A DNA stretch of 64,000 nt from Pseudomonas khavaziana. Its GTDB lineage: Bacteria; Pseudomonadota; Gammaproteobacteria; Pseudomonadales; Pseudomonadaceae. The notes below the pieces were generated by a model, which saw nothing but the letters and a program-made list of their open reading frames with translations, ran no database searches and was not told the DNA's origin. The translations under genes were made by a program, and so were the position numbers. Each line of letters starts with the position of its first letter. The first letter of the stretch is position 1. Of this stretch, positions 27,292 to 36,912 are shown in pieces. The stretch covers positions 620,001 through 684,000 of the forward strand of contig NZ_JAHSTT010000001.1 of NCBI RefSeq assembly GCF_019145205.1, written 5' to 3'.

Positions 27292-28905
27292 TCAGGCCTC
27301 TATGCCGAGCATATCCCGCGCCAACGCCTCGGCAATCCGAATCCCGTCAACCCCCGCCGACAGGATCCCGCCGGCATAACCCGCGCCTTCCCCGGCCGGA
27401 AACAGGCCTTTTACGTTCAGGCTCTGCATCGACTCATCGCGAGTAATGCGCAGTGGTGACGAGGTGCGGGTCTCGATCCCCGTCAGCACTGCATCGTGCA
27501 GCGAATAACCTTTGATCTGTTTCTCGAACGCCGGCAAGGCTTCGCGGATGGCCTCGATGGCGAAGTCCGGCAAGGCCAGGGCCAGGTCGCCCAATGAAAC
27601 GCCGGGCTTGTAGGACGGTTCTACACTGCCGAGGGCAGTGGATGGTTTGCCGGCGATAAAGTCGCCCACCAACTGCGCCGGTGCCTCGTAGTTGCTGCCG
27701 CCGAGGACGTAGGCGTGGGACTCCAGGCGCTCCTGCAACTCGATGCCGGCCAGCGGGCCACCTGGGTAATCCACCTCGGGCGTGATACCGACCACGATGC
27801 CGGAGTTGGCGTTGCGCTCGTTACGCGAGTATTGGCTCATGCCGTTGGTCACGACGCGATTGGGTTCCGAGGTCGCGGCCACCACCGTGCCGCCCGGGCA
27901 CATGCAGAAGCTATAGACCGAACGACCGTTCTTGGCATGGTGCACCAGCTTGTAGTCGGCCGCGCCCAGTTTCGGGTGGCCGGCGTACTTGCCCAGGCGT
28001 GCGGCGTCGATCAGCGACTGCGGGTGCTCGATACGGAAACCCACCGAGAACGGCTTGGCCTCCATGTAAACGCCGCGGCCATGGAGCATGCGGAAGGTGT
28101 CGCGGGCGCTGTGGCCCAGGGCAAGAATCACATGCCTGGAGAGAATCTGCTCGCCGCCGTCGACGACCACGCCGTTCAACTGCCCCTCTTCGATCAATAC
28201 GTCGGTGACGCGTTGCTCGAAGCGCACTTCACCGCCGAGGGCGATGATCTGCTCGCGCATGTTTTCCACCACGCCGGTCAGGCGGAAGGTGCCGATATGG
28301 GGCTTGCTGACGTAGAGGATCTCTTCCGGCGCGCCGGCCTTGACGAACTCGTGCAGCACCTTGCGGCCGTGGAATTTCGGGTCCTTGATCTGGCTGTACA
28401 GCTTGCCGTCGGAGAAGGTGCCGGCGCCGCCTTCACCGAATTGCACGTTGGACTCGGGGTTGAGCACGCTTTTACGCCACAGGCCCCAGGTGTCCTTGGT
28501 ACGTTGACGCACTTCCTTGCCGCGCTCGAGGATAATCGGCTTGAAGCCCATCTGTGCCAGCAGCAGCCCGGCGAAGATCCCGCAGGGCCCAAACCCCACC
28601 ACGATCGGCCGCTCGACCAAATCTGCCGGCGCCTGGCCCACCACCTTGTAGCTGACGTCGGGGGCCGGGTTGACGTTACGGTCGTCGGCAAACTTGAGCA
28701 ACAGGGCGGCTTCGCCCTTCACGTTCAAGTCGATGGTGTAGATGAAGCACAGCTCCGACGATTTTTTACGGGCGTCGTAGCTGCGTTTGAACAGGGTGAA
28801 ATCGAGCAGGTCATCACTGGCGATGCCCAGGCGCTGCACGATGGCTGGCCGCAGGTCTTCTTCGGGATGGTCGATGGGCAGCTTGAGTTCAGTGATTCGT
28901 AACAT
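27292..28905 (-). CDS. FAD-dependent oxidoreductase (uncharacterised dehydrogenase family, COG2509)
   Basis: A 537-residue flavoprotein. An N-terminal domain of about 95 residues (MLRITELKLPIDHPEEDL, and KRSYDARKKSSELCFIYTID) precedes the FAD Rossmann motif VVGFGPCGIFAGLLLAQMG near residue 100. The FAD-end motif is GLFPAGEGAGYAGGILSAGVDG near residue 500. Conserved FSDGKLY and CMCPGG motifs are typical of this widespread family, whose physiological role is not known. The true substrate remains open. It is transcribed alone, convergent with the cysteine synthase-like gene. Confidence 0.85.
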   Translation of the reverse strand: MLRITELKLPIDHPEEDLRPAIVQRLGIASDDLLDFTLFKRSYDARKKSSELCFIYTIDLNVKGEAALLLKFADDRNVNPAPDVSYKVVGQAPADLVERPIVVGFGPCGIFAGLLLAQMGFKPIILERGKEVRQRTKDTWGLWRKSVLNPESNVQFGEGGAGTFSDGKLYSQIKDPKFHGRKVLHEFVKAGAPEEILYVSKPHIGTFRLTGVVENMREQIIALGGEVRFEQRVTDVLIEEGQLNGVVVDGGEQILSRHVILALGHSARDTFRMLHGRGVYMEAKPFSVGFRIEHPQSLIDAARLGKYAGHPKLGAADYKLVHHAKNGRSVYSFCMCPGGTVVAATSEPNRVVTNGMSQYSRNERNANSGIVVGITPEVDYPGGPLAGIELQERLESHAYVLGGSNYEAPAQLVGDFIAGKPSTALGSVEPSYKPGVSLGDLALALPDFAIEAIREALPAFEKQIKGYSLHDAVLTGIETRTSSPLRITRDESMQSLNVKGLFPAGEGAGYAGGILSAGVDGIRIAEALARDMLGIEA

Positions 28906-29011
28906 GACAGGATCCGGTAGGCGGCGGGCGAGAAGGCCGGCTGTTTTGCAAACCGGCGATTATAAGCCCCAATGGCGACTTTCCGTCAGGTTAAAACAGC
29001 GCAGGGTCGAA

Positions 29012-29683
29012 TCAGTCGTCCCGCGAGCCGCCAAACGCCGCGCAACCACGCTGCACCTGGCCGTTAACCCGCAACTCGGCGCTCATGTGCTGCAGGCTGC
29101 CGCTCACGCTGTCGACGCAGCGCTGGGGCGCCACCCACAGTTCGATGTGTTGGTTATTGGCTTCGGTCATCAGGTTGAAGCGGCCGTCGCCCAGCTGTTC
29201 TTCAACGTACGGCACTGCCAGCGGCGGTTGGCCCTCACGTTCCAGCACCATCCCCTTGGCCGTGACGTTCATCGCCCAGGCCGGTTTGTGGCCGTTGGCG
29301 CGCAGGATCATGCGCTTGAAGTCCGGGTCGGTACAGGCGGAGGTCGAGCGTTCGACGCGGTACAGCTGTTGCAGCTCCACTTCGCCCTGGGTGCCGGTGG
29401 CAACCCCGGAAAACTTGCCGCGCAGGTCGGCAAACAGTGCGCCTTGCTGGCCGGCCAGGGAGGCCGCTTCCTGCAGGATGCTGGTGCCGCCGGTATCCTT
29501 GACCACGTAGTTACGCTGGTCGCCGCACGGCTGGAACAACAGCTTGCCGTCCACCGCGGTCAATTCACCCTGCATACGGGTCAGCCCGACGGTAGATGGC
29601 TTGGCCGGCTCGCTTTCGAACAGCTGGCAAGCGGCGAACAGGGGAAGCAAGGCACACAGGGCGAGGGTACGGGCGGCACGCAT
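29012..29683 (-). CDS. Putative lipoprotein, COG3650-like
   Basis: A 223-residue lipoprotein with signal MRAARTLALCALLPLFAAC (Cys19). The mature protein has two MliC/META-like repeats: a first part around TAVDGKLLFQPCGDQRNYVV, and a second around HIELWVAPQRCVDSVSGSLQ ending GCAAFGGSRDD. Four Cys residues in the mature part could form two disulfides. The start at 29683 has GGAG eight bases upstream; an upstream ATG at 29710 would disrupt the signal. Function unknown, probably periplasmic or outer membrane. Confidence 0.8.
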   Translation of the reverse strand: MRAARTLALCALLPLFAACQLFESEPAKPSTVGLTRMQGELTAVDGKLLFQPCGDQRNYVVKDTGGTSILQEAASLAGQQGALFADLRGKFSGVATGTQGEVELQQLYRVERSTSACTDPDFKRMILRANGHKPAWAMNVTAKGMVLEREGQPPLAVPYVEEQLGDGRFNLMTEANNQHIELWVAPQRCVDSVSGSLQHMSAELRVNGQVQRGCAAFGGSRDD

Positions 29684-29778
29684 ATTGGGTCTCCAAACAA
29701 GTGCCGCCACGTTACGCAGGCTGGCGCCGCATCACAAGCCCGCTTGCCAGCTTCAGGTGTTTCTGACAGATATCAAAT

Positions 29779-30378
29779 TCAGCCTACGATAAAGGTCTGA
29801 CCGGTTTGTAGGCCCTCGACGCTTTTTGCATAAGCCAGTGCCACATCGGCAGCTGGGGCTGGCTTGTAGCCACGGAAATACGGTGCATAGCTGCCCATGG
29901 CCTCCAACAGCACCGTCGGGCTCACCGAGTTGATGCGCAAGCCGCGTGGCAATTCAATGGCGGCCGCTTTGACGAACGCATCCAGTGCACCGTTGACCAA
30001 CGCCGCCGAGGCCCCGGTGCGAATCGGATCACGGTTCAGGATGCCGCTGGTGAAGGTGAACGAAGCGCCGTCGTTGGCATATTCGCGACCGATCAGCAGT
30101 AGGTTGACCTGGCCCATCAGTTTGTCACGCAGGCCCAGTTCAAAGTCGCTTTCGCTCATCTCACCCAAGGCTACGAAGTTAACGTTGCCCGCTGCGCAGA
30201 CCAGTGCGTCGAACTTGCCGGTTTGTTCAAACAATTTACGAATCGAAGCGCTGTCGCTGATGTCCACCTGGAAATCGCCGCTGGTGCGACCGATGCTGAT
30301 CACTTCGTGACGCTGGCTCAGCTGCGCCTTCACCGCCGAACCGACTGTGCCGCTGGCACCAATCAATAGAATTTTCAT
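29779..30378 (-). CDS. Short-chain dehydrogenase/reductase (short form)
   Basis: A 199-residue SDR-like enzyme. The NAD(P)-binding GASGTVG motif is at residues 7-13, the NAG-like motif is CAAGNVNF near residue 63, and the catalytic region shows Ser in FTFTSGILNR, but the usual YxxxK is replaced around ALVNGALDAFVKAA. It is therefore an atypical SDR of the kind called short chain dehydrogenase in many Pseudomonas genomes, and its activity is uncertain. It is divergent from a LysR regulator, which may control it. Confidence 0.8.
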   Translation of the reverse strand: MKILLIGASGTVGSAVKAQLSQRHEVISIGRTSGDFQVDISDSASIRKLFEQTGKFDALVCAAGNVNFVALGEMSESDFELGLRDKLMGQVNLLLIGREYANDGASFTFTSGILNRDPIRTGASAALVNGALDAFVKAAAIELPRGLRINSVSPTVLLEAMGSYAPYFRGYKPAPAADVALAYAKSVEGLQTGQTFIVG

Positions 30379-30404
30379 CGTGCTGTTCCTCTGGGTTAAT
30401 TACT

Positions 30405-30505
30405 TGTAGGAGCGAGCTTGCTCGCGAAAAGCTCAAGGTCGCCGGCGTGCAATCAGGCTTACCGCGTGATCGTTGACGTTCTTCGCGAGCAAGCTCGCTC
30501 CTACA
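30405..30505. repeat. REPIN (GCGAGCTTGCTCGCGA family)
   Basis: Arms tgtaggagcgagcttgctcg and the inverted copy ending at 30505. It sits between the divergent SDR and LysR genes, so both promoters must lie around it. Confidence 0.9.
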
Positions 30506-30595
30506 GGAGTTGGGATTTGCATTGAGTCTAGTGTGGCTTTTTCAGTGGATAAACGCGCTAATAGGCAACCTTTGGTTTTCAAATGGAAACAATCC

Positions 30596-31504
30596 ATGAG
30601 CGAAATGGATGACCTGGCGGCCTTTGCGGTGCTGATCGAAGCTGGCAGCTTTACCCTGGCCGCCGAGCAACTGGGTTGCAGCAAGGGGCAGCTGTCCAAG
30701 CGCATCAGCCAGTTGGAAGCGCAGTTTGCCGTGGTGCTGCTGCACCGTACGACGCGCAAACTGAGCCTCACCGCCGCCGGCGTGGCGTTGCTGCCCCAGG
30801 CACAAGCGCTGGTGGTGCAGGTGGAGCGCGCGCGCCAGGCATTGGCGCGGCTCAAAGATGATTTGACCGGCCCTGTGCGCATGACCGTTCCGGTTTCGTT
30901 GGGTGAGACCTTCTTCGATGGCTTATTGCTGGAATTCTCCAAGCAATACCCGCAGGTACAGATCGAGCTGGAGCTCAACAACAGCTACCGCGACTTGGCC
31001 CGGGATGGTTTTGACTTGGGCGTACGCTCGGGCGCCATCGAACATGAACGCCTGGTGGCCAAGCCTCTGCTGGCGTGGCGCGAGATGACCTGCGCCAGCC
31101 CGGCCTATCTGGAACAGCACGGCGAACCACTGACCCCGGCGGACCTGGCGACACACATCTGTTTGCTCAACAGTCACTACAGCGGCCGCGAGGAATGGTT
31201 GTATCACCAGCAACACGAATTGCTGCGGGTGCGGGTAAGCGGCACGTTTGCCTCTAACCACTACAACTTGCTGAAAAAAGCCGCCTTGGTGGGCGCCGGT
31301 ATCGCACGCCTGCCATCCTATGTGTTACCGACGGAACTGGCTGACGGCCGATTACGCTGGCTGCTGCGCGACTATCAGACGCGCAGCATGCCGATGTACC
31401 TGGTGCATCCCTACCAGGGTGGCCTGCCGCGGCGCACCCAGGTATTGGCCGATTACCTGGTGGAATGGTTCAGGCGCAGCGGCGAGGCGTTGGATCGACT
31501 TTAA
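30596..31504 (+). CDS. LysR-family transcriptional regulator (CrgA-like)
   Basis: A 302-residue LysR regulator. The winged helix-turn-helix is at residues 5-60 (MDDLAAFAVLIEAGSFTLAA, and GQLSKRISQLEAQFAVVLLH), followed by a periplasmic-binding-like effector domain (LKDDLTGPVRMTVPVSLGET). It belongs to the subgroup with the RDLARDGFDLGVRSG block, which commonly controls a divergent oxidoreductase gene. Here the SDR at 29779-30378 is divergent and is the likely target. Its stop overlaps the convergent DoxX stop by four bases. Confidence 0.88.
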   Translation: MSEMDDLAAFAVLIEAGSFTLAAEQLGCSKGQLSKRISQLEAQFAVVLLHRTTRKLSLTAAGVALLPQAQALVVQVERARQALARLKDDLTGPVRMTVPVSLGETFFDGLLLEFSKQYPQVQIELELNNSYRDLARDGFDLGVRSGAIEHERLVAKPLLAWREMTCASPAYLEQHGEPLTPADLATHICLLNSHYSGREEWLYHQQHELLRVRVSGTFASNHYNLLKKAALVGAGIARLPSYVLPTELADGRLRWLLRDYQTRSMPMYLVHPYQGGLPRRTQVLADYLVEWFRRSGEALDRL

Positions 31505-31986
31505 TGTAAGCGACGGGCGATCAAGTGGTCGATGGACAGGCTGCCCGGTCCCTTGGCGAGTAACAGCAACAGCAGCGCAATCCAGGTGCCGTGGGTCGGA
31601 TAGGCATCCGGGTAGACGAACAACTGGATGGTCAAGGTCATGCCGATCAGGCCCAGGGCCGAGAAGCGTGTAGCCAACCCCAGCAGGATCAGCACCGGGA
31701 AAAAATGCTCGGCAAAGGTTGCCAGATGCGCGGCCACTTCCGGCGACAGCAACGGCACGTGGTACTCGCTGCGAAACAGCCACAACGCCGACGCAGCAAG
31801 TTTGGGCTCGCCCCATTGGAATGTGCCGCTGACCAAGTCAATGGCAAAGCCTTCGACTTTGGTTTGCCCGGATTTCCAGAACACTGCCGCAATGGAAAAG
31901 CGCGCAATAAACGCGATCAGGCTGTAGGGGATGTTTTCGAACAGGGCGACTGCCCGTTTTACCAGGCAGGGAGCGGGCGTGTTCAT
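31501..31986 (-). CDS. DoxX family membrane protein of the bufferin operon
   Basis: A 161-residue inner-membrane protein with four helices; FIARFSIAAVFWKSGQTKVEG and LATFAEHFFPVLILLGLATRF are DoxX hallmarks. It is the last gene of the bufA-bufB-bufC-doxX operon and overlaps the DUF2063 gene stop by four bases. Equivalent genes close gigABCD/bufABCD operons in other bacteria. A redox or membrane function that supports precursor maturation or copper defence is inferred, not shown. Confidence 0.85.
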   Translation of the reverse strand: MNTPAPCLVKRAVALFENIPYSLIAFIARFSIAAVFWKSGQTKVEGFAIDLVSGTFQWGEPKLAASALWLFRSEYHVPLLSPEVAAHLATFAEHFFPVLILLGLATRFSALGLIGMTLTIQLFVYPDAYPTHGTWIALLLLLLAKGPGSLSIDHLIARRLH

Positions 31987-32747
31987 GGCGATACCTTTTG
32001 TTCCAGATGCAAATGAGTGATGGCGTCGTGGCTGATCAGCAGCGTGAGACATTGGTGCAGGTCGAATTCGTCCGAGTTTTCAAGCGCATTGGCAACGGCC
32101 ACCTCTAACCCCGCGCCATGCTTGAGGCTATTGATAAAGGTGACCGAGCCACTGTCGATGGCGAACACTTTGACCGCCACCCCTTGGCGCAGGACCAGCG
32201 CGCCCTGGGCATGCCGGGGGTTAAACGTGTCGATAGCGTCCTCGGCCTGGTGCGCGGCCCATACTGCGACGATTGCGTAGGGGGAGTTCAGCGTGGCGAG
32301 TGATGGGTGCAGTTGCACACGCAAGTGCCCCAGTTGCTCTGCGCCTTGCAGTTGTTGAAGAACGCCGGGCTGGTCCAGCACCTGGCGATCCGCCGCGTGG
32401 TAGGCGCGAACCCGTAGGCGTTCCAATCGCGCTATATCTGCCAGGTAAGGCACGCTCGAAGCCGGCTCAAACCCTTGGATAAAGTCAGCCAAAGAGTTGC
32501 CGTATTCGCTGATCAACGGGGTAGCGGGAGGATAAGCCTGGACGTACAGGCCGGCCATGGCGCGGAAAAACTCATCGCCGACCACCGGATAAGCGGTCGC
32601 CAGCCCATTGATCAACGAGCTGTGAACGTTATTGCGATACACCGCGAAGCGGCTCGCAGGGTCGGCACCGTTGCTGCTGAACACACCCTCGGGACAGGCT
32701 GCGGCGGGCGTCAGCAAAGCTTGAGCAAATGCCTGTTGAATACTCAT
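31983..32747 (-). CDS. DUF2063 family protein, bufferin maturation partner (BufC/HvfC-like)
   Basis: A 254-residue protein with the DUF2063 N-terminal domain (residues 1-95: [38 protein letters not shown]) and a C-terminal domain ending HLHLEQKV. Family members bind the precursor and help the MNIO enzyme modify it. The start at 32747 overlaps the bufB stop by four bases and gives the expected N-terminus [12 protein letters not shown]. It is probably an essential partner for BufB, as in MNIO-based RiPP systems. Confidence 0.88.
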   Translation of the reverse strand: MSIQQAFAQALLTPAAACPEGVFSSNGADPASRFAVYRNNVHSSLINGLATAYPVVGDEFFRAMAGLYVQAYPPATPLISEYGNSLADFIQGFEPASSVPYLADIARLERLRVRAYHAADRQVLDQPGVLQQLQGAEQLGHLRVQLHPSLATLNSPYAIVAVWAAHQAEDAIDTFNPRHAQGALVLRQGVAVKVFAIDSGSVTFINSLKHGAGLEVAVANALENSDEFDLHQCLTLLISHDAITHLHLEQKVSP

Positions 32748-33622
32748 CGGGCTACCTGCGACAAATACCATTGGGCTTGCTGCGCCTCGGCCTGCAGCAC
32801 GCTGAACGCCGGGACCTGATTATCCCGTTCGATCAGCGTGGCTACCGGCCCGGTCCGTGCCAGCACCTGTTCGTACAACTGCCACACGGCGTTATCGATA
32901 GGCGCGCCGTGATCATCGATCAGCAGGCGGTCACCCAGGCTGTCGGTGTCTTCAGCAAAGCCCGCCAGATGAATCTCACCGACTGCGCGCAATGGCAGGG
33001 CATCGATATAGGCAAGTGGGTCGCGCTGGTGATTGATACAGGAGACATAGACGTTGTTGACGTCGAGCAGCAGGCCGCAACCGGTGCGGCGGATGATCTC
33101 GCCGATGAAGTCGGTCTCGTCCAGGGTGGAGCGCTGGAACTGCAGGTAGGTCGAGGGGTTCTCCAACAGCATCGGCCGCTTGAGTGTGCTTTGTACCTGG
33201 TCGACGTGGTCGCATACCTGGCTCAGGGTGCTGGCGTCGTAGGCCAGGGGCAGCAAATCATTGAGAAACACCGGGCCGTGGCTGGACCATGCCAGGTGTT
33301 CGGAAAAAGACTGGGGTTGATAGCGCTCGATCAGCATGGCCAGGCGTGCCAGGTGCTCATGGTCCAGTGGACCTTCGCCGCCGATGGACAGGCCCACGCC
33401 GTGCAGTGACAGCGGGTACTGCGCGCGGATCAAGCCCAGGTAGTGATGAAACGGCCCGCCGGCCACCATGTAGTTTTCGGCGTGTACTTCGAAAAAACCG
33501 ATGTCCGGGCAGGTCTCTAGCACGTGGGTGAAGTGCTGGGTCTTCAGCCCCAGCCCGGTCCGCAAGGGCAGGCCAGGTGCCTGAGCCGGTGAGACCATGG
33601 AGTCGGGTGTTGGCGTCATCAT
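32744..33622 (-). CDS. MNIO (DUF692) iron-dependent RiPP-modifying enzyme, BufB-like
   Basis: A 292-residue TIM-barrel protein of the multinuclear non-heme iron oxidase family, which converts Cys residues of precursor peptides into thiooxazole-type groups. Metal-ligand landmarks are present: [10 protein letters not shown] near residue 45, the His in [43 protein letters not shown] and IHLAGF. It starts MMTPTPDS, so the initiator could be either Met. It lies between the precursor gene (23-base gap) and DUF2063 (overlap). The assignment to bufferin maturation follows from the full four-gene context. Confidence 0.9.
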   Translation of the reverse strand: MMTPTPDSMVSPAQAPGLPLRTGLGLKTQHFTHVLETCPDIGFFEVHAENYMVAGGPFHHYLGLIRAQYPLSLHGVGLSIGGEGPLDHEHLARLAMLIERYQPQSFSEHLAWSSHGPVFLNDLLPLAYDASTLSQVCDHVDQVQSTLKRPMLLENPSTYLQFQRSTLDETDFIGEIIRRTGCGLLLDVNNVYVSCINHQRDPLAYIDALPLRAVGEIHLAGFAEDTDSLGDRLLIDDHGAPIDNAVWQLYEQVLARTGPVATLIERDNQVPAFSVLQAEAQQAQWYLSQVAR

Positions 33623-33645
33623 CAGTACTCAGGCTTCGCGGGGGA

Positions 33646-33942
33646 TCAGGACTTGGCGGTGAAGGCGGCTTCCTGGCCGAAGCCGGTCGGCGAGGTGGTG
33701 CTTGGGGTCTTGGTGCAGGTGCCGGCGGGCACCAGTTTCCAGGCGTTGGCCTGGTCTTTGGTTTTGGAGGTGCCAGCGCAGGAAGTGCCAGCACCCGCGG
33801 CGCAGTCATTCTTGCCGGCTTCAGCCACGCCGAAGCACTTCTGCATGTCGTCGGCCGCATGGGCGGTGGTGCTCAGGGCGGACAGGCTCAGGGCCGAGCC
33901 CAGGGCCAGGATGAGGGAGGCGGCGGACAGTTTGGTGGTCAT
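33646..33942 (-). CDS. Bufferin precursor peptide (DUF2282), BufA-like
   Basis: A 98-residue exported precursor. A Sec signal peptide runs to about residue 29 ([16 protein letters not shown]... cleaved after AHA). The core has four Cys residues, 36, 47, 55 and 76, in the contexts [28 protein letters not shown] and PAGTCTKTP, the invariant pattern of DUF2282 bufferins. In characterised bufferins some of these Cys become thiooxazoles, and the product chelates copper in the periplasm. The last 20 residues are Ser/Thr-rich and free of Cys. The start at 33942 has GGAG upstream. It is the first gene of the operon. Confidence 0.9.
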   Translation of the reverse strand: MTTKLSAASLILALGSALSLSALSTTAHAADDMQKCFGVAEAGKNDCAAGAGTSCAGTSKTKDQANAWKLVPAGTCTKTPSTTSPTGFGQEAAFTAKS

Positions 33943-34006
33943 GGGTATAACTCCAGCAGTGGGTTGAATGAGCGGGCTTGATTGCCTGCTTGCACCACTA
34001 GAGAGA

Positions 34007-34026
34007 GGGGGGGGGAGTTCGTTACA
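34007..34026 (-). promoter_or_regulatory. Candidate ECF-type -35 and poly-G spacer before the bufferin operon
   Basis: On the minus strand TGTAACG (34020-34026) is followed by AACT and a run of nine C (34007-34015 as G on the plus strand), then TCTCTCTAG. TGTAAC is the type of -35 used by ECF sigma factors, some of which control bufferin genes in other bacteria. Two GAACTC copies and a TCGTTgtAACGA dyad lie at the same place. The assignment is tentative; no ECF sigma gene is in the window. Confidence 0.35.
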
Positions 34027-34070
34027 ACGAGTTCGAAAATAATTCGAGAATCTTTCGGTACACACAAAAA

Positions 34071-34164
34071 AATGTGGGAGGGGGCTTGCTCCCGATAGCG
34101 GTGGTTCAGTCACCAGATGCAGTGACTGTCACCCTGCCATCGGGGGCAAGCCCCCTCCCACATT
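34071..34164. repeat. REPIN (GGGGCTTGCTCCCGATAGC family)
   Basis: Arms aatgtgggagggggcttgct and inverted copy ending at 34164, with an inner ttcagtca/gtgactgt-type dyad. It lies between the bufferin promoter and the end of braG, so it may insulate the two operons. Confidence 0.9.
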
Positions 34165-34191
34165 TAGATCCGGTTTACTCAGTTACCGGTC

Positions 34192-34893
34192 TTAGCCGCC
34201 AAGGTACGCCTCCCGCACCTTCGGGTCCGTCAGCAGTTGCTCGCCAGTCCCCTGCATCACCACCCGGCCGTTTTCCAGCACATAGGCACGGTCAGCAATT
34301 TTCAGCGCCTGGTTGGCGTTCTGCTCCACCAGGAACACCGTTACACCGTCCTTGCGCAGCTGTTCGATGATGTCGAAGATCTGCTGGATGATGATCGGTG
34401 CCAGGCCCAGGGACGGTTCGTCCAGTAGAAGCAGCTTGGGCTTGCTCATCAGCGCCCGGCCGATGGCGAGCATTTGCTGCTCGCCGCCGGACATGGTGCC
34501 GCCGCGCTGGCTGAAGCGTTCCTTGAGGCGCGGGAACAGGTGCAGCACCTTGTCCATCTGCTCCTGGTAGTCGCCCTTGTCGGTGAAGAACCCGCCCATG
34601 GCCAGGTTCTCTTCCACGGTCAGGCGCGAGAACACCCGACGACCCTCCGGTACTACGGCGATGCTCTTGCGCATGATTTCGGCGGAGTGCTTGCCCACCA
34701 GTTCCTCACCCATATAGCGGATGCTGCCGCCGTGGGCCTGGGGCGAACCGCACAGGGTCATCAGCAGGGTCGATTTGCCGGCGCCGTTGGCGCCGATCAG
34801 GGTGACGATCTCACCCTGGCGCACTTCCACATTGACATCGTGCAGGGCCTGGATCTTGCCGTAGAACGTGGAAACGTTTTCGAATTGCAGCAT
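34192..34893 (-). CDS. braG: Branched-chain amino-acid ABC transporter ATPase BraG/LivF
   Basis: One of two ATPases of the high-affinity leucine/isoleucine/valine importer. It is 233 residues, with Walker A GANGAGKST near residue 37, signature MSGGEQQMLAIGRAL and Walker B LLLLDEPSLGLAP. The C-terminus VREAYLGG is typical of LivF. It is the last gene of braCDEFG, one base after braF. Confidence 0.95.
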   Translation of the reverse strand: MLQFENVSTFYGKIQALHDVNVEVRQGEIVTLIGANGAGKSTLLMTLCGSPQAHGGSIRYMGEELVGKHSAEIMRKSIAVVPEGRRVFSRLTVEENLAMGGFFTDKGDYQEQMDKVLHLFPRLKERFSQRGGTMSGGEQQMLAIGRALMSKPKLLLLDEPSLGLAPIIIQQIFDIIEQLRKDGVTVFLVEQNANQALKIADRAYVLENGRVVMQGTGEQLLTDPKVREAYLGG

Positions 34894-34894
34894 T

Positions 34895-35662
34895 TTACGC
34901 TTCCCCCAAGTAGGCTTTGATTACTTCAGGATTATCGCGGATCTGCTCCGGCGTCCCGTCGGCCAGCGGCGTGCCCTGGTTAATCACGACAATGTGGTCG
35001 GAAATGCTCATGACCAGTTTCATGTCGTGTTCGATCAACAGCACCGTGGCGTTGTTTTCCTCACGCAGTACGCTGATCAACGCCTTGAGGTCTTCGGTTT
35101 CCTTGGGGTTCAGGCCGGCGGCAGGTTCGTCGAGCATGAGGATCCGCGGGCGGGTCATCATGCAGCGGGCGATTTCCAGGCGACGCTGCTGCCCATAGGC
35201 CAGGGTGCCGGCCGGGCGGTTGGCGAACTCGGTCAGGTTGACCTTGTCCAGCCAGTACGCCGCGTACTCCATGGCCTCGCGCTCGCTCTTGCGGAACGCC
35301 GGGGTCTTGAACAGGCCTGCGAAGAAGTTGGTGTTCAAGTGACGGTGCTGGGCGATCAACAGGTTCTCGACCGCCGTCATGTCCTTGAACAACCGCACGT
35401 TCTGGAAGGTGCGCACCACGCCCTTGCGGGCGATCTCGTGGCCGGCCAGGCCCTGGATCGGCTGGCCGTCCAGCAGGATGCTGCCGCCGCTGGGCTTGTA
35501 GAAGCCGGTGAGGCAGTTGAACACCGTGGTCTTGCCGGCGCCGTTGGGGCCGATCAGTGCTACAACCTGTTTCTCTTTCACGGTCAGGGCTACGCCGTTG
35601 ACCGCCAGCAAGCCACCGAAGCGCATGCTCAAGTTTTCGACTTTCAGGATCTCGCGGCTCAT
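34895..35662 (-). CDS. braF: Branched-chain amino-acid ABC transporter ATPase BraF/LivG
   Basis: The second ATPase of the importer, 255 residues. It has Walker [10 protein letters not shown], the LivG-type insertion with GIARTFQN-like [12 protein letters not shown], signature [15 protein letters not shown] and Walker [14 protein letters not shown]. Its start overlaps the braE stop by four bases. Confidence 0.95.
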   Translation of the reverse strand: MSREILKVENLSMRFGGLLAVNGVALTVKEKQVVALIGPNGAGKTTVFNCLTGFYKPSGGSILLDGQPIQGLAGHEIARKGVVRTFQNVRLFKDMTAVENLLIAQHRHLNTNFFAGLFKTPAFRKSEREAMEYAAYWLDKVNLTEFANRPAGTLAYGQQRRLEIARCMMTRPRILMLDEPAAGLNPKETEDLKALISVLREENNATVLLIEHDMKLVMSISDHIVVINQGTPLADGTPEQIRDNPEVIKAYLGEA

Positions 35663-36912
35663 TTGCGCAGCTCCATGTGTGGACGTTGCATGGGCAGCAG
35701 GCCTTGAGGGCGCCAGATCATCATCAGCACCATCATGGCGCCGAACATCAACATGCGGTATTCGCTGAACTCACGCATCATTTCCGGCAGCAGGATCATC
35801 ACGATCGCCGCGAGGATCACGCCCAGTTGCGAGCCCATGCCACCGAGCACCACGATGGCGAGGATGATCGCCGACTCGATGAAGGTGAACGACTCGGGGG
35901 TCACCAGGCCTTGGCGGGCGGCGAAGAAGCTGCCGGCAAAACCAGCGAACGCGGCACCCAGGGTGAACGCGGAGAGCTTGATGATGGTCGGGTTCAGGCC
36001 AAGGGCACGACAGGCGATCTCATCTTCGCGCAACGCTTCCCACGCGCGGCCGATGGGCATGCGCAGCAAGCGGTTGATCACGAACAGTGCCGCCAGCGCC
36101 AGCAACAGCGCAACCAGGTAGAGGAACACCACTTTGCTTATCGGGTTGTAGGCAATCCCGAAGTATTCGTGGAAGGTCTGCATGCCTTCGGCGGCGGTAC
36201 GGTCGAACGACAGCCCGAAGAACGTCGGCTTGGGGATGCTGCTGATGCCGTTGGGGCCGCCGGTGATATCGGTGAGGTTACGCAGGAACAGACGGATGAT
36301 TTCACCAAAGCCCAGGGTCACGATCGCCAGGTAGTCACCGCGCAGGCGCAGCACTGGGAAGCCCAGCAGGAAGCCGAACGTCGCCGCCGCCATACCGGCC
36401 AATGGCAGGCAGATCCAGAAGCTCCAACCCAGGTAGTGCGAGAGCAGCGCGTAGGTATAGGCACCCACGGCGTAGAAGCCCACATAACCAAGGTCAAGCA
36501 GGCCGGCCAGGCCCACCACGATGTTCAGTCCCAGGCCCAGCAACACGTAGATCAGGATCAGCGTTGCAATGTCGACCGCACCGCGGGAGCCGAAGAACGG
36601 CCAGATCAGCGCGGCGATAATCAGGCCGATGATAATGTAGCGCTGGGTGCGCGGCAGAGTCAGGAATTGGCTGACCTTGGGCGACACCAACGGGCCACGG
36701 TTACCTTTGAACAAGGCACCGACCTGCTGGGTGAACAGCACGCGCAGGAACATCAGCACCGAGCACAGGGCGATGACCGCCAGGGTCACGGGACCGGTGC
36801 CATGCACTTCCAGGTTGATGCCGACAATGCTCAGCTTGAGGCCGAGTACCGGAAAGGCCACGGCCCATACCAGCAAGGCGCTGAAGAACGCCGATTTAAG
36901 ATATCTGCTCAT
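35659..36912 (-). CDS. braE: Branched-chain amino-acid ABC transporter permease BraE/LivM
   Basis: An inner-membrane permease of 417 residues. An N-terminal extension of about 90 residues with extra hydrophobic helices precedes the LivM core ([22 protein letters not shown] and [20 protein letters not shown], the EAA-type ATPase contact). It overlaps braD by four bases and braF by four bases, so braD-E-F-G form a tightly coupled unit. Confidence 0.94.
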   Translation of the reverse strand: MSRYLKSAFFSALLVWAVAFPVLGLKLSIVGINLEVHGTGPVTLAVIALCSVLMFLRVLFTQQVGALFKGNRGPLVSPKVSQFLTLPRTQRYIIIGLIIAALIWPFFGSRGAVDIATLILIYVLLGLGLNIVVGLAGLLDLGYVGFYAVGAYTYALLSHYLGWSFWICLPLAGMAAATFGFLLGFPVLRLRGDYLAIVTLGFGEIIRLFLRNLTDITGGPNGISSIPKPTFFGLSFDRTAAEGMQTFHEYFGIAYNPISKVVFLYLVALLLALAALFVINRLLRMPIGRAWEALREDEIACRALGLNPTIIKLSAFTLGAAFAGFAGSFFAARQGLVTPESFTFIESAIILAIVVLGGMGSQLGVILAAIVMILLPEMMREFSEYRMLMFGAMMVLMMIWRPQGLLPMQRPHMELRK

